Notes: generated by a model from the letters alone, not told the origin. Numbered from the stretch's first letter, positions 23,427 through 32,984 are shown. The stretch is DNA of 64,000 nt from an uncultured Eubacteriales bacterium (GCA_934445035.1 CAKSDI010000001.1:372001-436000), one strand, 5' to 3'. Program-made: numbers and translations.

Positions 23427-24143
23427 ATGATGGCTCAGCTCACTTGTCAAAATCTCTGTGTCGGCTATGACGGGAAGTCCGTTCTGCAAGACCTCAATTT
23501 TGAGGTCTTTGCAGGCGACTACCTCTGCATCGTAGGGGAAAACGGCTCCGGCAAGAGTACACTTATGAAAACAATTCTCGGCTTGCAGCCGCCCATCAGC
23601 GGCAGAATTTTGACGGGTGACGGGCTGAGAAAAAATGAGATAGGCTACCTGCCGCAGCAAACGCAAGTACAAAAAGACTTCCCTGCATCCGTGAGAGAAA
23701 TCGTTCTCTCCGGATGTCAGGGGCGCTGCGGCAGCCGTCCCTTTTACAACAAAGAAGAAAAGCAGCTTGTACTTGATGCAATGGACAAAATGCAAATCAC
23801 CCATCTTGCAGGACGCTGCTATCGGGAGCTATCCGGCGGACAGCAGCAACGGGTATTGCTTGCCCGTGCGCTGTGTGCTACCCGAAAAATGCTGCTCTTG
23901 GATGAGCCTGTTTCCGGGCTTGACCCCAAGGTAACGGCTGAAATGTATGCACTCATCGAAAAGCTCAACCGTGAGGACGGCATCACCGTTATTATGATCT
24001 CTCACGATATTACTGCCGCAGTTAAATACGCCAGCCATATTCTGCATATCGGCGACACCGTTTTCTTCGGAACAAAGGCAGACTACCTCGAAAGCCCGCA
24101 AGGGCAGATATTTGCCGCAGAGAAAGGCGGTGACATACAATGA
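23427..24143 (+). CDS. znuC: Zinc ABC transporter ATPase
   Basis: 238 residues. Walker A is GENGSGKSTLMK near residue 40, the signature motif is LSGGQQQR near 136, Walker B is MLLLDEPVSGLD, and the switch His is in MISHDITAA. It drives zinc import through ZnuB. It starts nine bases after znuA (two adjacent ATG codons at 23,427 and 23,430) and overlaps znuB by four bases. Confidence 0.93.
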   Translation: MMAQLTCQNLCVGYDGKSVLQDLNFEVFAGDYLCIVGENGSGKSTLMKTILGLQPPISGRILTGDGLRKNEIGYLPQQTQVQKDFPASVREIVLSGCQGRCGSRPFYNKEEKQLVLDAMDKMQITHLAGRCYRELSGGQQQRVLLARALCATRKMLLLDEPVSGLDPKVTAEMYALIEKLNREDGITVIMISHDITAAVKYASHILHIGDTVFFGTKADYLESPQGQIFAAEKGGDIQ

Positions 24144-24994
24144 CCGCTATCTTAGAAAAGCTGGCTCTTTATTGGGCATATCCCTTTGTCCGCTATGCGC
24201 TGGTGGTCGGGGTGTTGATTGCGCTCTGTTCCTCTCTGCTGGGCGTAACGCTGGTGTTGAAGAGGTTTTCTTTCATTGGCGATGGTTTGTCCCATGTGGC
24301 GTTCGGAGCAATGGCGATCGCCGCCGTGCTGCAAATCACCAACGAAATGCCGCTTGTGATGGTCATTACGATCATTAGTGCAGTATTGCTTCTGCGCACC
24401 GGGCAGAACACGAAGATCAAGGGCGATGCAGCCATCGCCATGATCTCGGTAGGAGCGCTTGCCATCGGCTATCTGCTGATGAACATTTTCTCCACCTCGT
24501 CCAACCTTTCGGGTGATGTGTGCAGCACACTGTTCGGTTCGACTTCCATCCTGACGCTGTCCCCTGTAGAGGTGTGGCTTTGCGTGGGAATATCGGTGCT
24601 GGTCGTGGCGGTGTTCATCCTGTTTTACAATAAAATCTTCGCAGTGACCTTTGACGAGAACTTTGCAAGGGCGACCGGCACAAAAGCAGGACTTTACAAT
24701 CTGCTGATTGCCATCGTGGTTGCGGTTATCATCGTACTTGCTATGAACCTTGTCGGTTCGCTACTGATTTCTGCACTGGTGATTTTCCCGGCGCTGTCCG
24801 CTATGCGAATATTTAAGAGCTTCCGCAGCGTGACCGTCTGTGCCGCAGCTCTGTCGGTTGCTTGTTCGCTGATCGGTATTTTGGCTTCCATTCTTGCCGG
24901 TACGCCGGTAGGCTCGACGATCGTCGCCGTTCAAATTGGTGCATTTGGCTTGTCGTGGTTGGTAGGTGCAATGTTAGGCGTTGCCCGAAAATGA
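24140..24994 (+). CDS. znuB: Zinc ABC transporter permease
   Basis: 284 residues with about eight helices of the ABC-3 (ZnuB/MntB) family. The N-terminal GVTLVLKRFSFIGDGLSHVAFG is typical, followed by LVGSLLISALVIFPALSA. It forms the membrane channel for ZnuA-delivered zinc. It is coupled to znuC by ATGA overlap, and the L33 gene begins 27 bases later in the same operon. Confidence 0.93.
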   Translation: MTAILEKLALYWAYPFVRYALVVGVLIALCSSLLGVTLVLKRFSFIGDGLSHVAFGAMAIAAVLQITNEMPLVMVITIISAVLLLRTGQNTKIKGDAAIAMISVGALAIGYLLMNIFSTSSNLSGDVCSTLFGSTSILTLSPVEVWLCVGISVLVVAVFILFYNKIFAVTFDENFARATGTKAGLYNLLIAIVVAVIIVLAMNLVGSLLISALVIFPALSAMRIFKSFRSVTVCAAALSVACSLIGILASILAGTPVGSTIVAVQIGAFGLSWLVGAMLGVARK

Positions 24995-25021
24995 GAAAGT
25001 TCAGATAGGAGGACCGGTACA

Positions 25022-25183
25022 ATGGCAAATAGTGCGAGAGTCAAAGTCATTCTGGCTTGTACGGAATGCGGAGACCGAAATTATACAACAACGAAAAACA
25101 AAAAGCTTCATCCCGAGCGAATGGAAGTCAGAAAATATTGTCCGAGATTACGAAAACACACCATTCACCGGGAAACGAAGTGA
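25022..25183 (+). CDS. rpmG: Ribosomal protein L33 paralogue with a degenerate zinc site
   Basis: 53 residues from ATG 25,022 (AGGAGG upstream). The L33 pattern is clear: VKVILACTECGDRNYTTTKN, then KKLHPERMEVRKYCPRLRKH. The first CxxC (C13, C16) is kept, but the second pair, normally CPRC in zinc-binding L33, reads CPRL (C40, L43). Zinc-free (C-) L33 paralogues replace the zinc form during zinc starvation in Bacillus subtilis and are under Zur. Its place inside a zinc operon fits that role, and the missing ligand suggests an intermediate state. Confidence 0.88.
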   Translation: MANSARVKVILACTECGDRNYTTTKNKKLHPERMEVRKYCPRLRKHTIHRETK

Positions 25184-25200
25184 GTGCGGAGGCGACACAT

Positions 25201-26319
25201 ATGTGTTTTAGAGAGAAAAAGCCTGTCACTATTATTACGGGTTATCTTGGCTCCGGAAAAACTACGGTATTGAATGAGCTTCTGAGACGCAAAGGCTCCG
25301 AGCGATATGCCGTTGTGGTAAACGATATGGGGAGCATTAACATTGATGCTTCGCTTATCCGAAGCTCCTCGGTTTACGAAAGTGATGTCAGTATGGTGGA
25401 GCTGACAAACGGCTGTATCTGCTGCACCCTGCAGGATACTTTTATGAAGCAGATCAATGATATTGCCGCACAGCATAAAATTAACCGCATTCTGGTTGAG
25501 GCTTCCGGAATCAGCGACCCTTCTGCGATTGCAGCAGGCTTTATGGAATATCAAAAATCCGGACAGTGCGATCGGGTATATCTTGATTCTATCGTATGCG
25601 TAGTGGACGCAGATCGGATCTATTCGGAATTCTTGGGCGATCCGTCAGAGCCGTCCGATGCTTCCTTGGAGCAGGATCCGGACATTATCAACCTGATCAT
25701 CGACCAGATCGAGTTCTGCAACATCATCCTTCTGAACAAGTGCGATCTGCTGCCGCTGAATGCCGTGGAAGAGGTGCGAAAAACGATCCGTGCTTTTCAA
25801 AAGGACGCCATTTTTTACGAATGCATACAAGGACAGGTAAACCCGGATAAAATTTTCGATAACGGACAGTTTGATTACGATAAGGTGCTGCTGTCCTCCC
25901 GTGTTCAATCCCAGCTGTCTGCCGGAAAAGCCGAAGATATTCATGACGCCCACGGAATCACCTCTTTCCTCTATGAAGAAAAGCGGCCGTTCGATCACGA
26001 AAAATTCACAGCGTTTTTGGAAAACGAGTATCCCGATAACATCATTCGAGCAAAAGGATATATCTGGTTTGCGGATGACGATATGCATGTCCAGCTGTTT
26101 GAACAGGCCGGACGAAATGCGTCGGTAACCGAAGTGTCAAACTGGGTGGCTGCGTTCGACAAAGCGGAGCGTGACCGGTTGCTGAAAGAGTATCCGGAGG
26201 TTATGAATGATTGGGATCCCCGGTATGGGGATCGGATCAATCAGATCGTCTTTATCGGGAAGAATTTCGATCCGCAGCAGATAACCGCCAAATTGCAGGC
26301 GTGTATTTGTAAAGACTGA
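25201..26319 (+). CDS. COG0523-family GTPase, probable zinc metallochaperone
   Basis: 372 residues from ATG 25,201 (GGAGGCGACACAT). The G1 motif is GYLGSGKTTVLNELL, the family metal motif CICC lies in LTNGCICCTLQD, NKCD is the G4 motif, and the C-terminal CobW domain starts near ITSFLYEEKRPF. Members such as ZagA/YciC in Bacillus move zinc to client enzymes during starvation. It follows the L33 gene by 17 bases in the zinc operon, so a zinc role is favoured over cobalt or nickel. Confidence 0.88.
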   Translation: MCFREKKPVTIITGYLGSGKTTVLNELLRRKGSERYAVVVNDMGSINIDASLIRSSSVYESDVSMVELTNGCICCTLQDTFMKQINDIAAQHKINRILVEASGISDPSAIAAGFMEYQKSGQCDRVYLDSIVCVVDADRIYSEFLGDPSEPSDASLEQDPDIINLIIDQIEFCNIILLNKCDLLPLNAVEEVRKTIRAFQKDAIFYECIQGQVNPDKIFDNGQFDYDKVLLSSRVQSQLSAGKAEDIHDAHGITSFLYEEKRPFDHEKFTAFLENEYPDNIIRAKGYIWFADDDMHVQLFEQAGRNASVTEVSNWVAAFDKAERDRLLKEYPEVMNDWDPRYGDRINQIVFIGKNFDPQQITAKLQACICKD

Positions 26320-26383
26320 CCCACAAAATAATGAGAGTAGCTTGCCACAGGCGGTAAGCCGAATTTATCGAGGTGATCATATT

Positions 26384-26920
26384 ATGAAAAAACTATTTTG
26401 CACACTCATTGTTGTCCTTACTCTTCTATCTCTTGCCGCCTGCGGAAGTGAGAAAGATAAAGGGACTGCCACAACCGATAAGCAGACATCGAATTCATCT
26501 GTTTCACAAAGTCAACCTACAGAAAAGGAATCGGAATCCAAGCCTACGACTTCTAAACCGGAGCAAAGCGCAGACGGCATTGATGTAGACCTGACGAAGC
26601 TCAGCAGCACAATGGTTTATTCCGAGGTTTACAATATGATGGTTTCTCCCGATAACTACACCGGAAAAACCGTTAAAATGAACGGTGCTTTTGCGTATTA
26701 CGAAGATCCGGAAACAAAGAAGCAATACTTTGCCTGTATCATTGCCGATGCAACGGCCTGCTGCTCACAGGGACTTGAATTTATTTTGACCGGCGAGCAT
26801 ACCTATCCGAACGATTATCCGGAGTTGTACTCTGATATAACCGTCACGGGAACCTTTGAAACTTATGAAGAAAACGGTTATAACTATTGCCGACTTGTAA
26901 ATGCAGAGTTTTCAAATTAA
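26384..26920 (+). CDS. Lipoprotein at the end of the zinc operon
   Basis: 178 residues from ATG 26,384 (GAGGTGATC). A lipobox (LLSLAACGS) is followed by a Ser/Thr/Lys linker, then a beta-rich domain of about 110 residues with VYNMMVSPDNYTGKTVKMNG and a CC pair (DATACCSQGL). The domain looks like an OB-fold. It may bind metal or a transporter part at the cell surface, but the family is not recognised. A strong terminator follows. Confidence 0.7.
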   Translation: MKKLFCTLIVVLTLLSLAACGSEKDKGTATTDKQTSNSSVSQSQPTEKESESKPTTSKPEQSADGIDVDLTKLSSTMVYSEVYNMMVSPDNYTGKTVKMNGAFAYYEDPETKKQYFACIIADATACCSQGLEFILTGEHTYPNDYPELYSDITVTGTFETYEENGYNYCRLVNAEFSN

Positions 26921-27002
26921 ATGTTCAAAGCCGACGGATGATTTGACTTCTGTACTTTCTTTAGTGAGGTATGACAAAAGGCGATAGACTTTACAACAGA
27001 AA

Positions 27003-27037
27003 GAAAAAGGCCGCTGTGTGCTCACGGCGGTCTTTTC
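27003..27037 (+). terminator. Terminator ending the zinc operon
   Basis: GGCCGCTGTG (27009-27018) pairs with CACGGCGGTC (27023-27032), followed by TTTTCTG. It marks the border between plus-strand cargo and the minus-strand conjugation region. 27,038-27,183 holds nothing I recognise. Confidence 0.8.
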
Positions 27038-27183
27038 TGTATATCGAGATAACCTCAGTTATTGTTTTTCTTTCTGCTTGTTATTGCTTTTCAGTTGGGT
27101 AGTTCACTTTCTCCTTCCATCATGACAGGTGGCACCTGTCACCAAATGGCCGCAGTTGCCCCTTGGCGGAGAATTTTGCTTTT

Positions 27184-27444
27184 TTACTCCGCTTTCAGCC
27201 GAAACAGCAGACTACTTTTGCCGCCTTTCTTGCGGTATCGCTGCTCGGTTTCAAGGAGCCCTGCTTTTTTGAGGTCACGGATTCCGCGGCGAACGGTGGA
27301 CGCCGAGAGCTTGAGATCGGCGGCTATGGTCGGGATGGCAGGCCAACACTCGTTATTCTCGTTCGTTCTGTCTGCAAGATAGATATATACCGCAACGGCT
27401 CTGTGCGGCAGTTCGGTGCGGTAAAGGAAATCAAGACGGCTCAT
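27184..27444 (-). CDS. Small winged-helix (HTH_36-type) protein
   Basis: 86 residues: a single DNA-binding domain with WPAIPTIAADLKLSASTVRRG and a following wing. It overlaps the end of the coupling-protein gene by 14 bases and is the last gene of the transfer operon. GGAGG lies nine bases before ATG. Similar short proteins close Tn1549-like operons and may have roles in control or replication. Confidence 0.7.
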   Translation of the reverse strand: MSRLDFLYRTELPHRAVAVYIYLADRTNENNECWPAIPTIAADLKLSASTVRRGIRDLKKAGLLETEQRYRKKGGKSSLLFRLKAE

Positions 27445-29404
27445 TGCTTTGCGCCTCCGTTTCGGTTAAGTCTTTTATAATCTCTGCTTCCGTTATGTCG
27501 GGAGCAGTTTCTTTTTTCGGCGGCGAGGTACGGATGGTCTTGCCGCCTCGCTTTTCGCCCTTGGGCGGAGTCCATTGCGGTTCGTTCTTTGGGCTGTCCT
27601 GCTGTGCCTGACCGCCGCCGTCCGAGCTGCTCGGAGCAGGCGTTTCCTCTGTCCACTCCAGCGGATACTTTTCGAGGATGCCGTCCTGAATTTCTTTCTT
27701 GTCGGCATACTTGACCTCACGGTTGCCTTGGTCGGGTACGACGTATGGATGTTCGTCGTCAAACTCAATACCCCATTTGAAGAACAGCTTGAGGTGTACT
27801 CTCATAGGATGCACGCCCGTTTTCATGACGATAAAGTCGCCCTTGGGCAAGGACTTGAGTTCGTCCGGCGTAAGCAGTGGGCGCTCTATCATTTGGAGCG
27901 ACTGTGACGGATCGTTTTTACTTCTGCTGACAGATCCACTCATGACCGTGCGGCTGCCGAGTGCCGTTGAAAGCGTTTCGGCCGAGCTGCTGTTGGGAGC
28001 AAAGCCGCCGAAGATGGTATCTTGCGTATTGTCCACGATAATTTCCGCACCTTCCTTGCCGTAATTCTTTTCAAGTTGGGCGAATGATTGGATGATGGGA
28101 ACGATCTGTAAGCGCCTTGAACGGGAGGCGGAGAACATCATTTCCGCACTTTCTATCTTTGGCAGCGTTCCGAACTCATCGCAGAAGAACACACAGCGGT
28201 TTTTGAGCTTGCCGCCATTTTCATCGGCAACGGCAAGTATCTCTCGGTAGAGCTGTTGAATAATCAGTGAAATCATAAAGAAGGTATTTGGATTTTCCTC
28301 CGGCATGATTACAAAGATAGCCGATTTTTGATTGCAGAAGGTTTCGGCATCTATCTCGGTGTCAAAGCACAGGAGCTGTTCTAATTCGGTATCAAGGAAT
28401 GCGTTGAGCCTCGACAGAGCCGTACTCATAACGCTTGCCATACTCTGCTCGGCGGTGTTCAGTGCCGCCCCCGCAAACCATTTTGCCTTATGCTCATTCG
28501 GGAGCAGTTCCATGAGCTGCTGAAACTGATTCTTTCCCTTTTTCTTTGACGGTGCAAGTAACTCTTGGATGACCTTGAACACCGACACGATGTGCCGTTT
28601 CTCCGGCGCACAGAATTCCGCTACCAACAGAATGGTTGCGGTCAATAAGCCCTCAGCTGCGTCATAGAAGTATGCGTTTTGACCGAAGGATGCGGCGTCC
28701 ATGCCGGAGAGGATAATGGTCTTAGATATGATTTTCGCGTATTTCTCGGCTTTCGCCTTGTAGACGATTTGGTCGGGATGATTTGCATATAGGTCGGTGT
28801 ACTTGTTGACAAGGTAAAGGATATTGTTGCCGTTACTGCGCGTGGGATTTCGCAAGTCAATGACCGAAACCTTGTAGCCGTAGTCCTTGGCGATGTTACC
28901 GTAGTTACGCATGACATCGCCCTTGGTATCGGTAGAGAGGAAGGACATTCCCGATGCACAGGCGTATTCAATGCAGGGGTACAGCCAAAAGGCGGTCTTG
29001 CCGACACCAGCTGCACCGATCATCAGCACATGGACATCTCCGGTGTCTATCATGGCGGTGGTGCTGTGCTTGCCGCCCTTGCACCCGACTACGATGCCCT
29101 GCGGCAGAGCTTCCTCGGTCGGCTCGGTCTTTTTTCGGAGCAGTTTTCTCGGTGCTATCGCCGTCATGGTAGGCGTTTGATTTTGCTTTGCCTGCTTACG
29201 CCATTTCTTTGGGGTGAACGGGATGTGGCGGTAGGCCTTTCTGATTTCCGCTTTGTTTGCCCACCGAGCCGTTCCGTGCTGACCGTCGCCGACCGTTTTG
29301 CTCTTTATATTGTTTAGGTTATAGATGTGGGCAATCAGCGTAATCGCACCGAGAACGGCAAACATAACTGCGGCAACGGTGATTAAAGCTGCAATGTTTG
29401 GCAT
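27431..29404 (-). CDS. virD4: VirD4/TraG-type coupling protein
   Basis: 657 residues. Two N-terminal helices are likely (AALITVAAVMFAVLGAITLI at the start). Walker A is GAAGVGKTAFW near residue 135 and Walker B is RCVFFCDEFGTLP near 415. A charged, Pro-rich C-terminus of about 80 residues (from about 575) may contact substrates. It hands the relaxase-DNA complex, and any protein substrates, to the type IV secretion channel. It overlaps the Toprim gene by 22 bases upstream. Confidence 0.92.
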   Translation of the reverse strand: MPNIAALITVAAVMFAVLGAITLIAHIYNLNNIKSKTVGDGQHGTARWANKAEIRKAYRHIPFTPKKWRKQAKQNQTPTMTAIAPRKLLRKKTEPTEEALPQGIVVGCKGGKHSTTAMIDTGDVHVLMIGAAGVGKTAFWLYPCIEYACASGMSFLSTDTKGDVMRNYGNIAKDYGYKVSVIDLRNPTRSNGNNILYLVNKYTDLYANHPDQIVYKAKAEKYAKIISKTIILSGMDAASFGQNAYFYDAAEGLLTATILLVAEFCAPEKRHIVSVFKVIQELLAPSKKKGKNQFQQLMELLPNEHKAKWFAGAALNTAEQSMASVMSTALSRLNAFLDTELEQLLCFDTEIDAETFCNQKSAIFVIMPEENPNTFFMISLIIQQLYREILAVADENGGKLKNRCVFFCDEFGTLPKIESAEMMFSASRSRRLQIVPIIQSFAQLEKNYGKEGAEIIVDNTQDTIFGGFAPNSSSAETLSTALGSRTVMSGSVSRSKNDPSQSLQMIERPLLTPDELKSLPKGDFIVMKTGVHPMRVHLKLFFKWGIEFDDEHPYVVPDQGNREVKYADKKEIQDGILEKYPLEWTEETPAPSSSDGGGQAQQDSPKNEPQWTPPKGEKRGGKTIRTSPPKKETAPDITEAEIIKDLTETEAQSNEPS

Positions 29405-30348
29405 ACTTCTTCCTCGCTTTCATCTTGGGGTGAAGAAAACTCCGCACGGATGTGCGGAGCATTGCCACCGGATGCCAGCCGGTCCTCGTTCCAATCTTTT
29501 AATGATGGGACAAGGATTTCGTGTTTTATGCCCTGTATAAAGAGCTTGTCGGATATTCTCTTGTTAGCCGCCTGACCTGCGGCATCGTTATCCATACAAA
29601 GATAGACGGTGTCGATATTGGGATTCGCTTTCAGCATTTGGAACAGCACCTGATCCCCGACACAGCAGGCGGCGGCATAGCTGTGGCTTCGCCAACTCTC
29701 CTTGTGCAGAGAAATAAAGGACAGCATATCTATGGGAGCCTCAAAGAGATAGAGTGTGTTGTCCGTTCCGGTCCAGTGGAAGCTGTAACGGGGATCGCAG
29801 CTTTCCGCATTGCCTTTGTAGGTGCTCTCACTGCCTGTTCCTCGCTTGTGTGCGTGACGGGCAATGCCGTGTTCATCGTAACCGACAAACACGGCGTTGT
29901 GGTAGTCGGCGGATTCGTAGACCATTCCCTTATGCACAAAGGCGGACAGCACCTCTCGGTCTATCCCTCGGCGGTTAAGCAGATAGGCATATACTCGCCG
30001 CATATTATCATTCTGCGGCGGAAGAGTGAACGGCTTCGGCGGCTCTCGCTTGACCGGCTCAGCTTGCGGAAGTGCGCCGCCGTTATTGCCGAGCAGGAAA
30101 TTGACGGCTTGCGGAAAGTCCATGTTATAAAATCTGCGGACGAAGTCAACGGCGTCGCCACCGATGCGTTCGTATTGATGAAACCACAGGTTTCCTCTGA
30201 CCGTTACCTTTTCCGAGCCGTCACGCCACACATATTCCTTGCCGGAGCGTTTTAAGTGTTCCCCCTGACTTTGCAGGAGGGATACAAGGTCTGTCTGCCG
30301 AGCAGCTTCCTTTTGCTCGGCTGTAAAGTGAATATATTCGGTTGACAT
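29383..30348 (-). CDS. DUF3991/Toprim-domain protein (primase-like)
   Basis: 321 residues. An N-terminal primase zinc-finger-like part has lost its cysteines (VSLLQSQGEHLKRSGKEYVW, GGDAVDFVRRFYNMDFPQAV), and a Toprim domain follows with TLYLFEAPIDMLSF and VYLCMDNDAAGQAAN. Such proteins accompany relaxases and may prime second-strand synthesis in the recipient. It lies between relaxase and coupling protein in the same operon, 14 bases after the relaxase. Confidence 0.85.
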   Translation of the reverse strand: MSTEYIHFTAEQKEAARQTDLVSLLQSQGEHLKRSGKEYVWRDGSEKVTVRGNLWFHQYERIGGDAVDFVRRFYNMDFPQAVNFLLGNNGGALPQAEPVKREPPKPFTLPPQNDNMRRVYAYLLNRRGIDREVLSAFVHKGMVYESADYHNAVFVGYDEHGIARHAHKRGTGSESTYKGNAESCDPRYSFHWTGTDNTLYLFEAPIDMLSFISLHKESWRSHSYAAACCVGDQVLFQMLKANPNIDTVYLCMDNDAAGQAANKRISDKLFIQGIKHEILVPSLKDWNEDRLASGGNAPHIRAEFSSPQDESEEEVCQTLQL

Positions 30349-30362
30349 GATTTCTCCTTTCT

Positions 30363-32573
30363 TTATTGCTTGAGTCCGTGAGCCTGTTTTTTATCCTCAA
30401 TTTTTCTCCGCAACTTACGGTCAATGCTGTGTTCTCTGTTTTTGCGTTCATCATCCAAGCGGTTTTGGATGATACGAGCCATGTGTCCGAGCAGACGGAG
30501 CGAGGCAAGCGCCGCCGTCCAGTTTCCGTTGACACGAATGCTGTGGATGAGCTGTGCGGCATATTGATTGCCATGCTCAGCGGCAAGATGAAGATAATAC
30601 ATCGCCTTATCTGTATCTCTCGGTATGTCTTTACCGTAGAGATAGATTTTTCCGAGTTGGTATTCGGCGAAGTCATTTCCGTTCTCGGCGGCTATCTGAA
30701 AACTGCGGATGGCTTTTTGAATGTCTTTGACCTCGTCCTCGGTCAGATAAATTTTGCCTGCAAGGTACGCTGCATAGGGATTTTTCTGTGCGGCGGCACG
30801 GTCAAGCCATTCTGCGGCTTTCTTTATATCTTTCGGTATAACTTCGCCTTTGTATAACAGCCTGCCGAGGATAAACTGTGCCGGAGCAAAGTTTCTTGAT
30901 GCCGACAGATTCAGCAGGCGCACGGCTTCGTCAATATTTTGAGCGAGAATATCTCCGTCAAGATATGCCTTGCCGAGAGTGTACGCTGCATATTTATTTT
31001 CTTGCTCTGCGGAACGGCTCAGCAGGCTCTCGGCTCGTTCGGTATCTCTTTCTATGTCCTCGCCTTTAAGCAGAACTTTGCCGAGCAGATATTCGGCGTA
31101 TTGGTTATCGTCCTGCACGGCGCTTTCGAGCCAATGCAAAGCGTGGAGCATTTGTTTCGGCACATCCTCGCCACGCAAATACAATTTACCGAGCATATAT
31201 TTTGCAACGGTGTAGCCTTGCTTGGCGGATTTGGTGAGATACTCCACAGCCTTTTTCGGATCGTAGTGTTCGCCGTCACGGTCGAGCATGAATTTTGCTG
31301 CACGGTACTGCGACCACTTGTTGCCCTTGTCAGCGTCTGCAACCGTTCTTTCGTATTCATCCATAGGCGGAGGCGGCGGATCGGTGCTTTCGGTTTCCTC
31401 GGCGGTCGGCTCACAGTCCGGCTCTGTCGGCTCGTCTGTTTTCTCAACCTCGTCTGTCGGCAGATTGAGTTTCATCGCCTCGGCTATCACAATGTTTTTC
31501 ACGGATTTGAATTCCTTGTTTTGCGACAGCGGTATTCGTTCCGTTTTGCTTTCACTGTACACCTTGTGTGCGGTTTCTTTTGACTCATACCATAAGTCAT
31601 AGAGAGCTGCAATGCGTTCGTCCTTGCCGAGTTCGTCAACGATGCTGTTGATGATTTCCTTGATATCCTTACGCAGATAGCCGTACTGCTTTTTGCCGTT
31701 GGTCACAGCCAACCTCTTGGCAAGTGCCTGCAACAGATCCTCCACCTGTGGATTGTCATAGGTGCCGCCGTTTATCTTGGCGATGAGCTCGGCGAGTACC
31801 TCACGGCTCTGCACCTTGAGTGCGTCACGGTGTTCGGTCTGCTTTTTATATTCGCAGAGCAAGTCCTGTGCGAATATATCCTTGGCGAAGGATGAGCGCA
31901 ATGTCATCAGACCTTTTTCCGAGAGGTAACCTTCGTTCGGATTTGTCGAGTAAGCTATCAAGTGAATATGCGGATGGTGGCTTTCGTTGTGGAATGCGGC
32001 AAACCAACGGAGATTGCTCATGGGTATCCGCAGGTTTTCGGAGAGCGTTTGCGTTTGCGATCGGAGCATATCCCGCCATCGGTTGCCGTTATCATAGCCG
32101 AGTCGCTCGGCATCCTCACGGCGAAGAGATACGATTGCTGTCCACACATTTCCCGTATGCGCATTGAGTTCATCGGATACCTTTTGCAGATCCACCGCCA
32201 CGCCGTCATCGGTAAAGAGTCCGTGAGAGCCGAAGCGTTCCGCACGGGGACGGGTGGCGATGTAGTCGGCATAGGTTGTGGTGTGCATCATTTCATCGGC
32301 GTTTTCTTCAAGCATTCGGGTAATAAATTCCGAAGCCGCACCGACAGTTTTATCCTTGAGGTAGTCCTCATACTCCAACGATGATTTGCTGTCGGGAAAG
32401 TCCGAGAGGATTTTCTTTATCAGTTGATTTTGCTTAGTCGTTGCCGGAGCATTTCTTTTTGACTTATCTATCTTTTCAACTCCCTCACGGGTAGCAATGT
32501 ATTCCGCATAGCCGCCGAAGTGATTTCGCTCATCGGGCTTCAGATATTTGAATTTCGTAATAAGCCTTGCCAT
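30363..32573 (-). CDS. MobP3-like relaxase fused to Sel1 repeats
   Basis: 736 residues. The N-terminal ~250 residues form a relaxase domain: the start ARLITKFKYLKPDERNHFGG, the three-histidine metal motif in NESHHPHIHLIAYS near 205, and ASEFITRMLEENAD. A helical middle part is followed by about seven Sel1/TPR-like repeats (430-690; for example YAEYLLGKVLLKGEDIERD and YAAYTLGKAYLDGDI), then a basic C-terminus. The relaxase nicks at oriT and pilots the strand. The repeat half is a protein-interaction scaffold and is unusual for a relaxase. It follows the RHH accessory gene by three bases. Confidence 0.88.
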   Translation of the reverse strand: MARLITKFKYLKPDERNHFGGYAEYIATREGVEKIDKSKRNAPATTKQNQLIKKILSDFPDSKSSLEYEDYLKDKTVGAASEFITRMLEENADEMMHTTTYADYIATRPRAERFGSHGLFTDDGVAVDLQKVSDELNAHTGNVWTAIVSLRREDAERLGYDNGNRWRDMLRSQTQTLSENLRIPMSNLRWFAAFHNESHHPHIHLIAYSTNPNEGYLSEKGLMTLRSSFAKDIFAQDLLCEYKKQTEHRDALKVQSREVLAELIAKINGGTYDNPQVEDLLQALAKRLAVTNGKKQYGYLRKDIKEIINSIVDELGKDERIAALYDLWYESKETAHKVYSESKTERIPLSQNKEFKSVKNIVIAEAMKLNLPTDEVEKTDEPTEPDCEPTAEETESTDPPPPPMDEYERTVADADKGNKWSQYRAAKFMLDRDGEHYDPKKAVEYLTKSAKQGYTVAKYMLGKLYLRGEDVPKQMLHALHWLESAVQDDNQYAEYLLGKVLLKGEDIERDTERAESLLSRSAEQENKYAAYTLGKAYLDGDILAQNIDEAVRLLNLSASRNFAPAQFILGRLLYKGEVIPKDIKKAAEWLDRAAAQKNPYAAYLAGKIYLTEDEVKDIQKAIRSFQIAAENGNDFAEYQLGKIYLYGKDIPRDTDKAMYYLHLAAEHGNQYAAQLIHSIRVNGNWTAALASLRLLGHMARIIQNRLDDERKNREHSIDRKLRRKIEDKKQAHGLKQ

Positions 32574-32576
32574 GCG

Positions 32577-32984
32577 TTATCCCTTCTGCCAATCGTTTGC
32601 GTCCTTGAAAGTAAAGTTGCCGTTCAGCCTTTTTACTTCTTTTACGCATTCGCCCTTGAGCCGTTCGAGAGTAATATCGTCGATGTCGCTGTTTGCCGCT
32701 ACCACATTCATTGTGACGGCGAGTTCCACCGCCATCTTGAAAAGCAATCGACAGATGCGGTTGTCGCTCTCGGCAACAATACTTTTCATAGAGGACAGCA
32801 TTGCGTTCGGCAGCATGGAGCGCTGATCCTTGGCAGTGAGGTGGTCGATATAGAACTGCACCGCCTTTTCTATGAATTCGGATTTACTGCGGCAATCATC
32901 TGCGGTGTAGAGCTGCCCGATTTTATCGAGCGTTTCGGGATAGAGCCACAGTGCAAATTTGCGTTTGTTTTTCGGCGTCGGCAC
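32577..32984 (-). CDS. Ribbon-helix-helix relaxosome accessory protein
   Basis: 135 residues. The N-terminal RHH motif is RKFALWLYPETLDKI with SKSEFIEKAVQFYIDH, followed by a helical tail. It lies directly between the likely oriT and the relaxase, the standard place of a MobC-type protein that bends oriT DNA and helps nicking. Confidence 0.8.
   Translation of the reverse strand: MPTPKNKRKFALWLYPETLDKIGQLYTADDCRSKSEFIEKAVQFYIDHLTAKDQRSMLPNAMLSSMKSIVAESDNRICRLLFKMAVELAVTMNVVAANSDIDDITLERLKGECVKEVKRLNGNFTFKDANDWQKG

Noticed and set aside
25057..25200. Long N-terminal extension of the COG0523 GTPase
   Set aside because: It overlaps the L33 gene in another frame; the proper RBS and the family start point to ATG 25,201.
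30857..32167. Several plus-strand frames opposite the relaxase
   Set aside because: They mirror the periodic Sel1 repeats and have no RBS.
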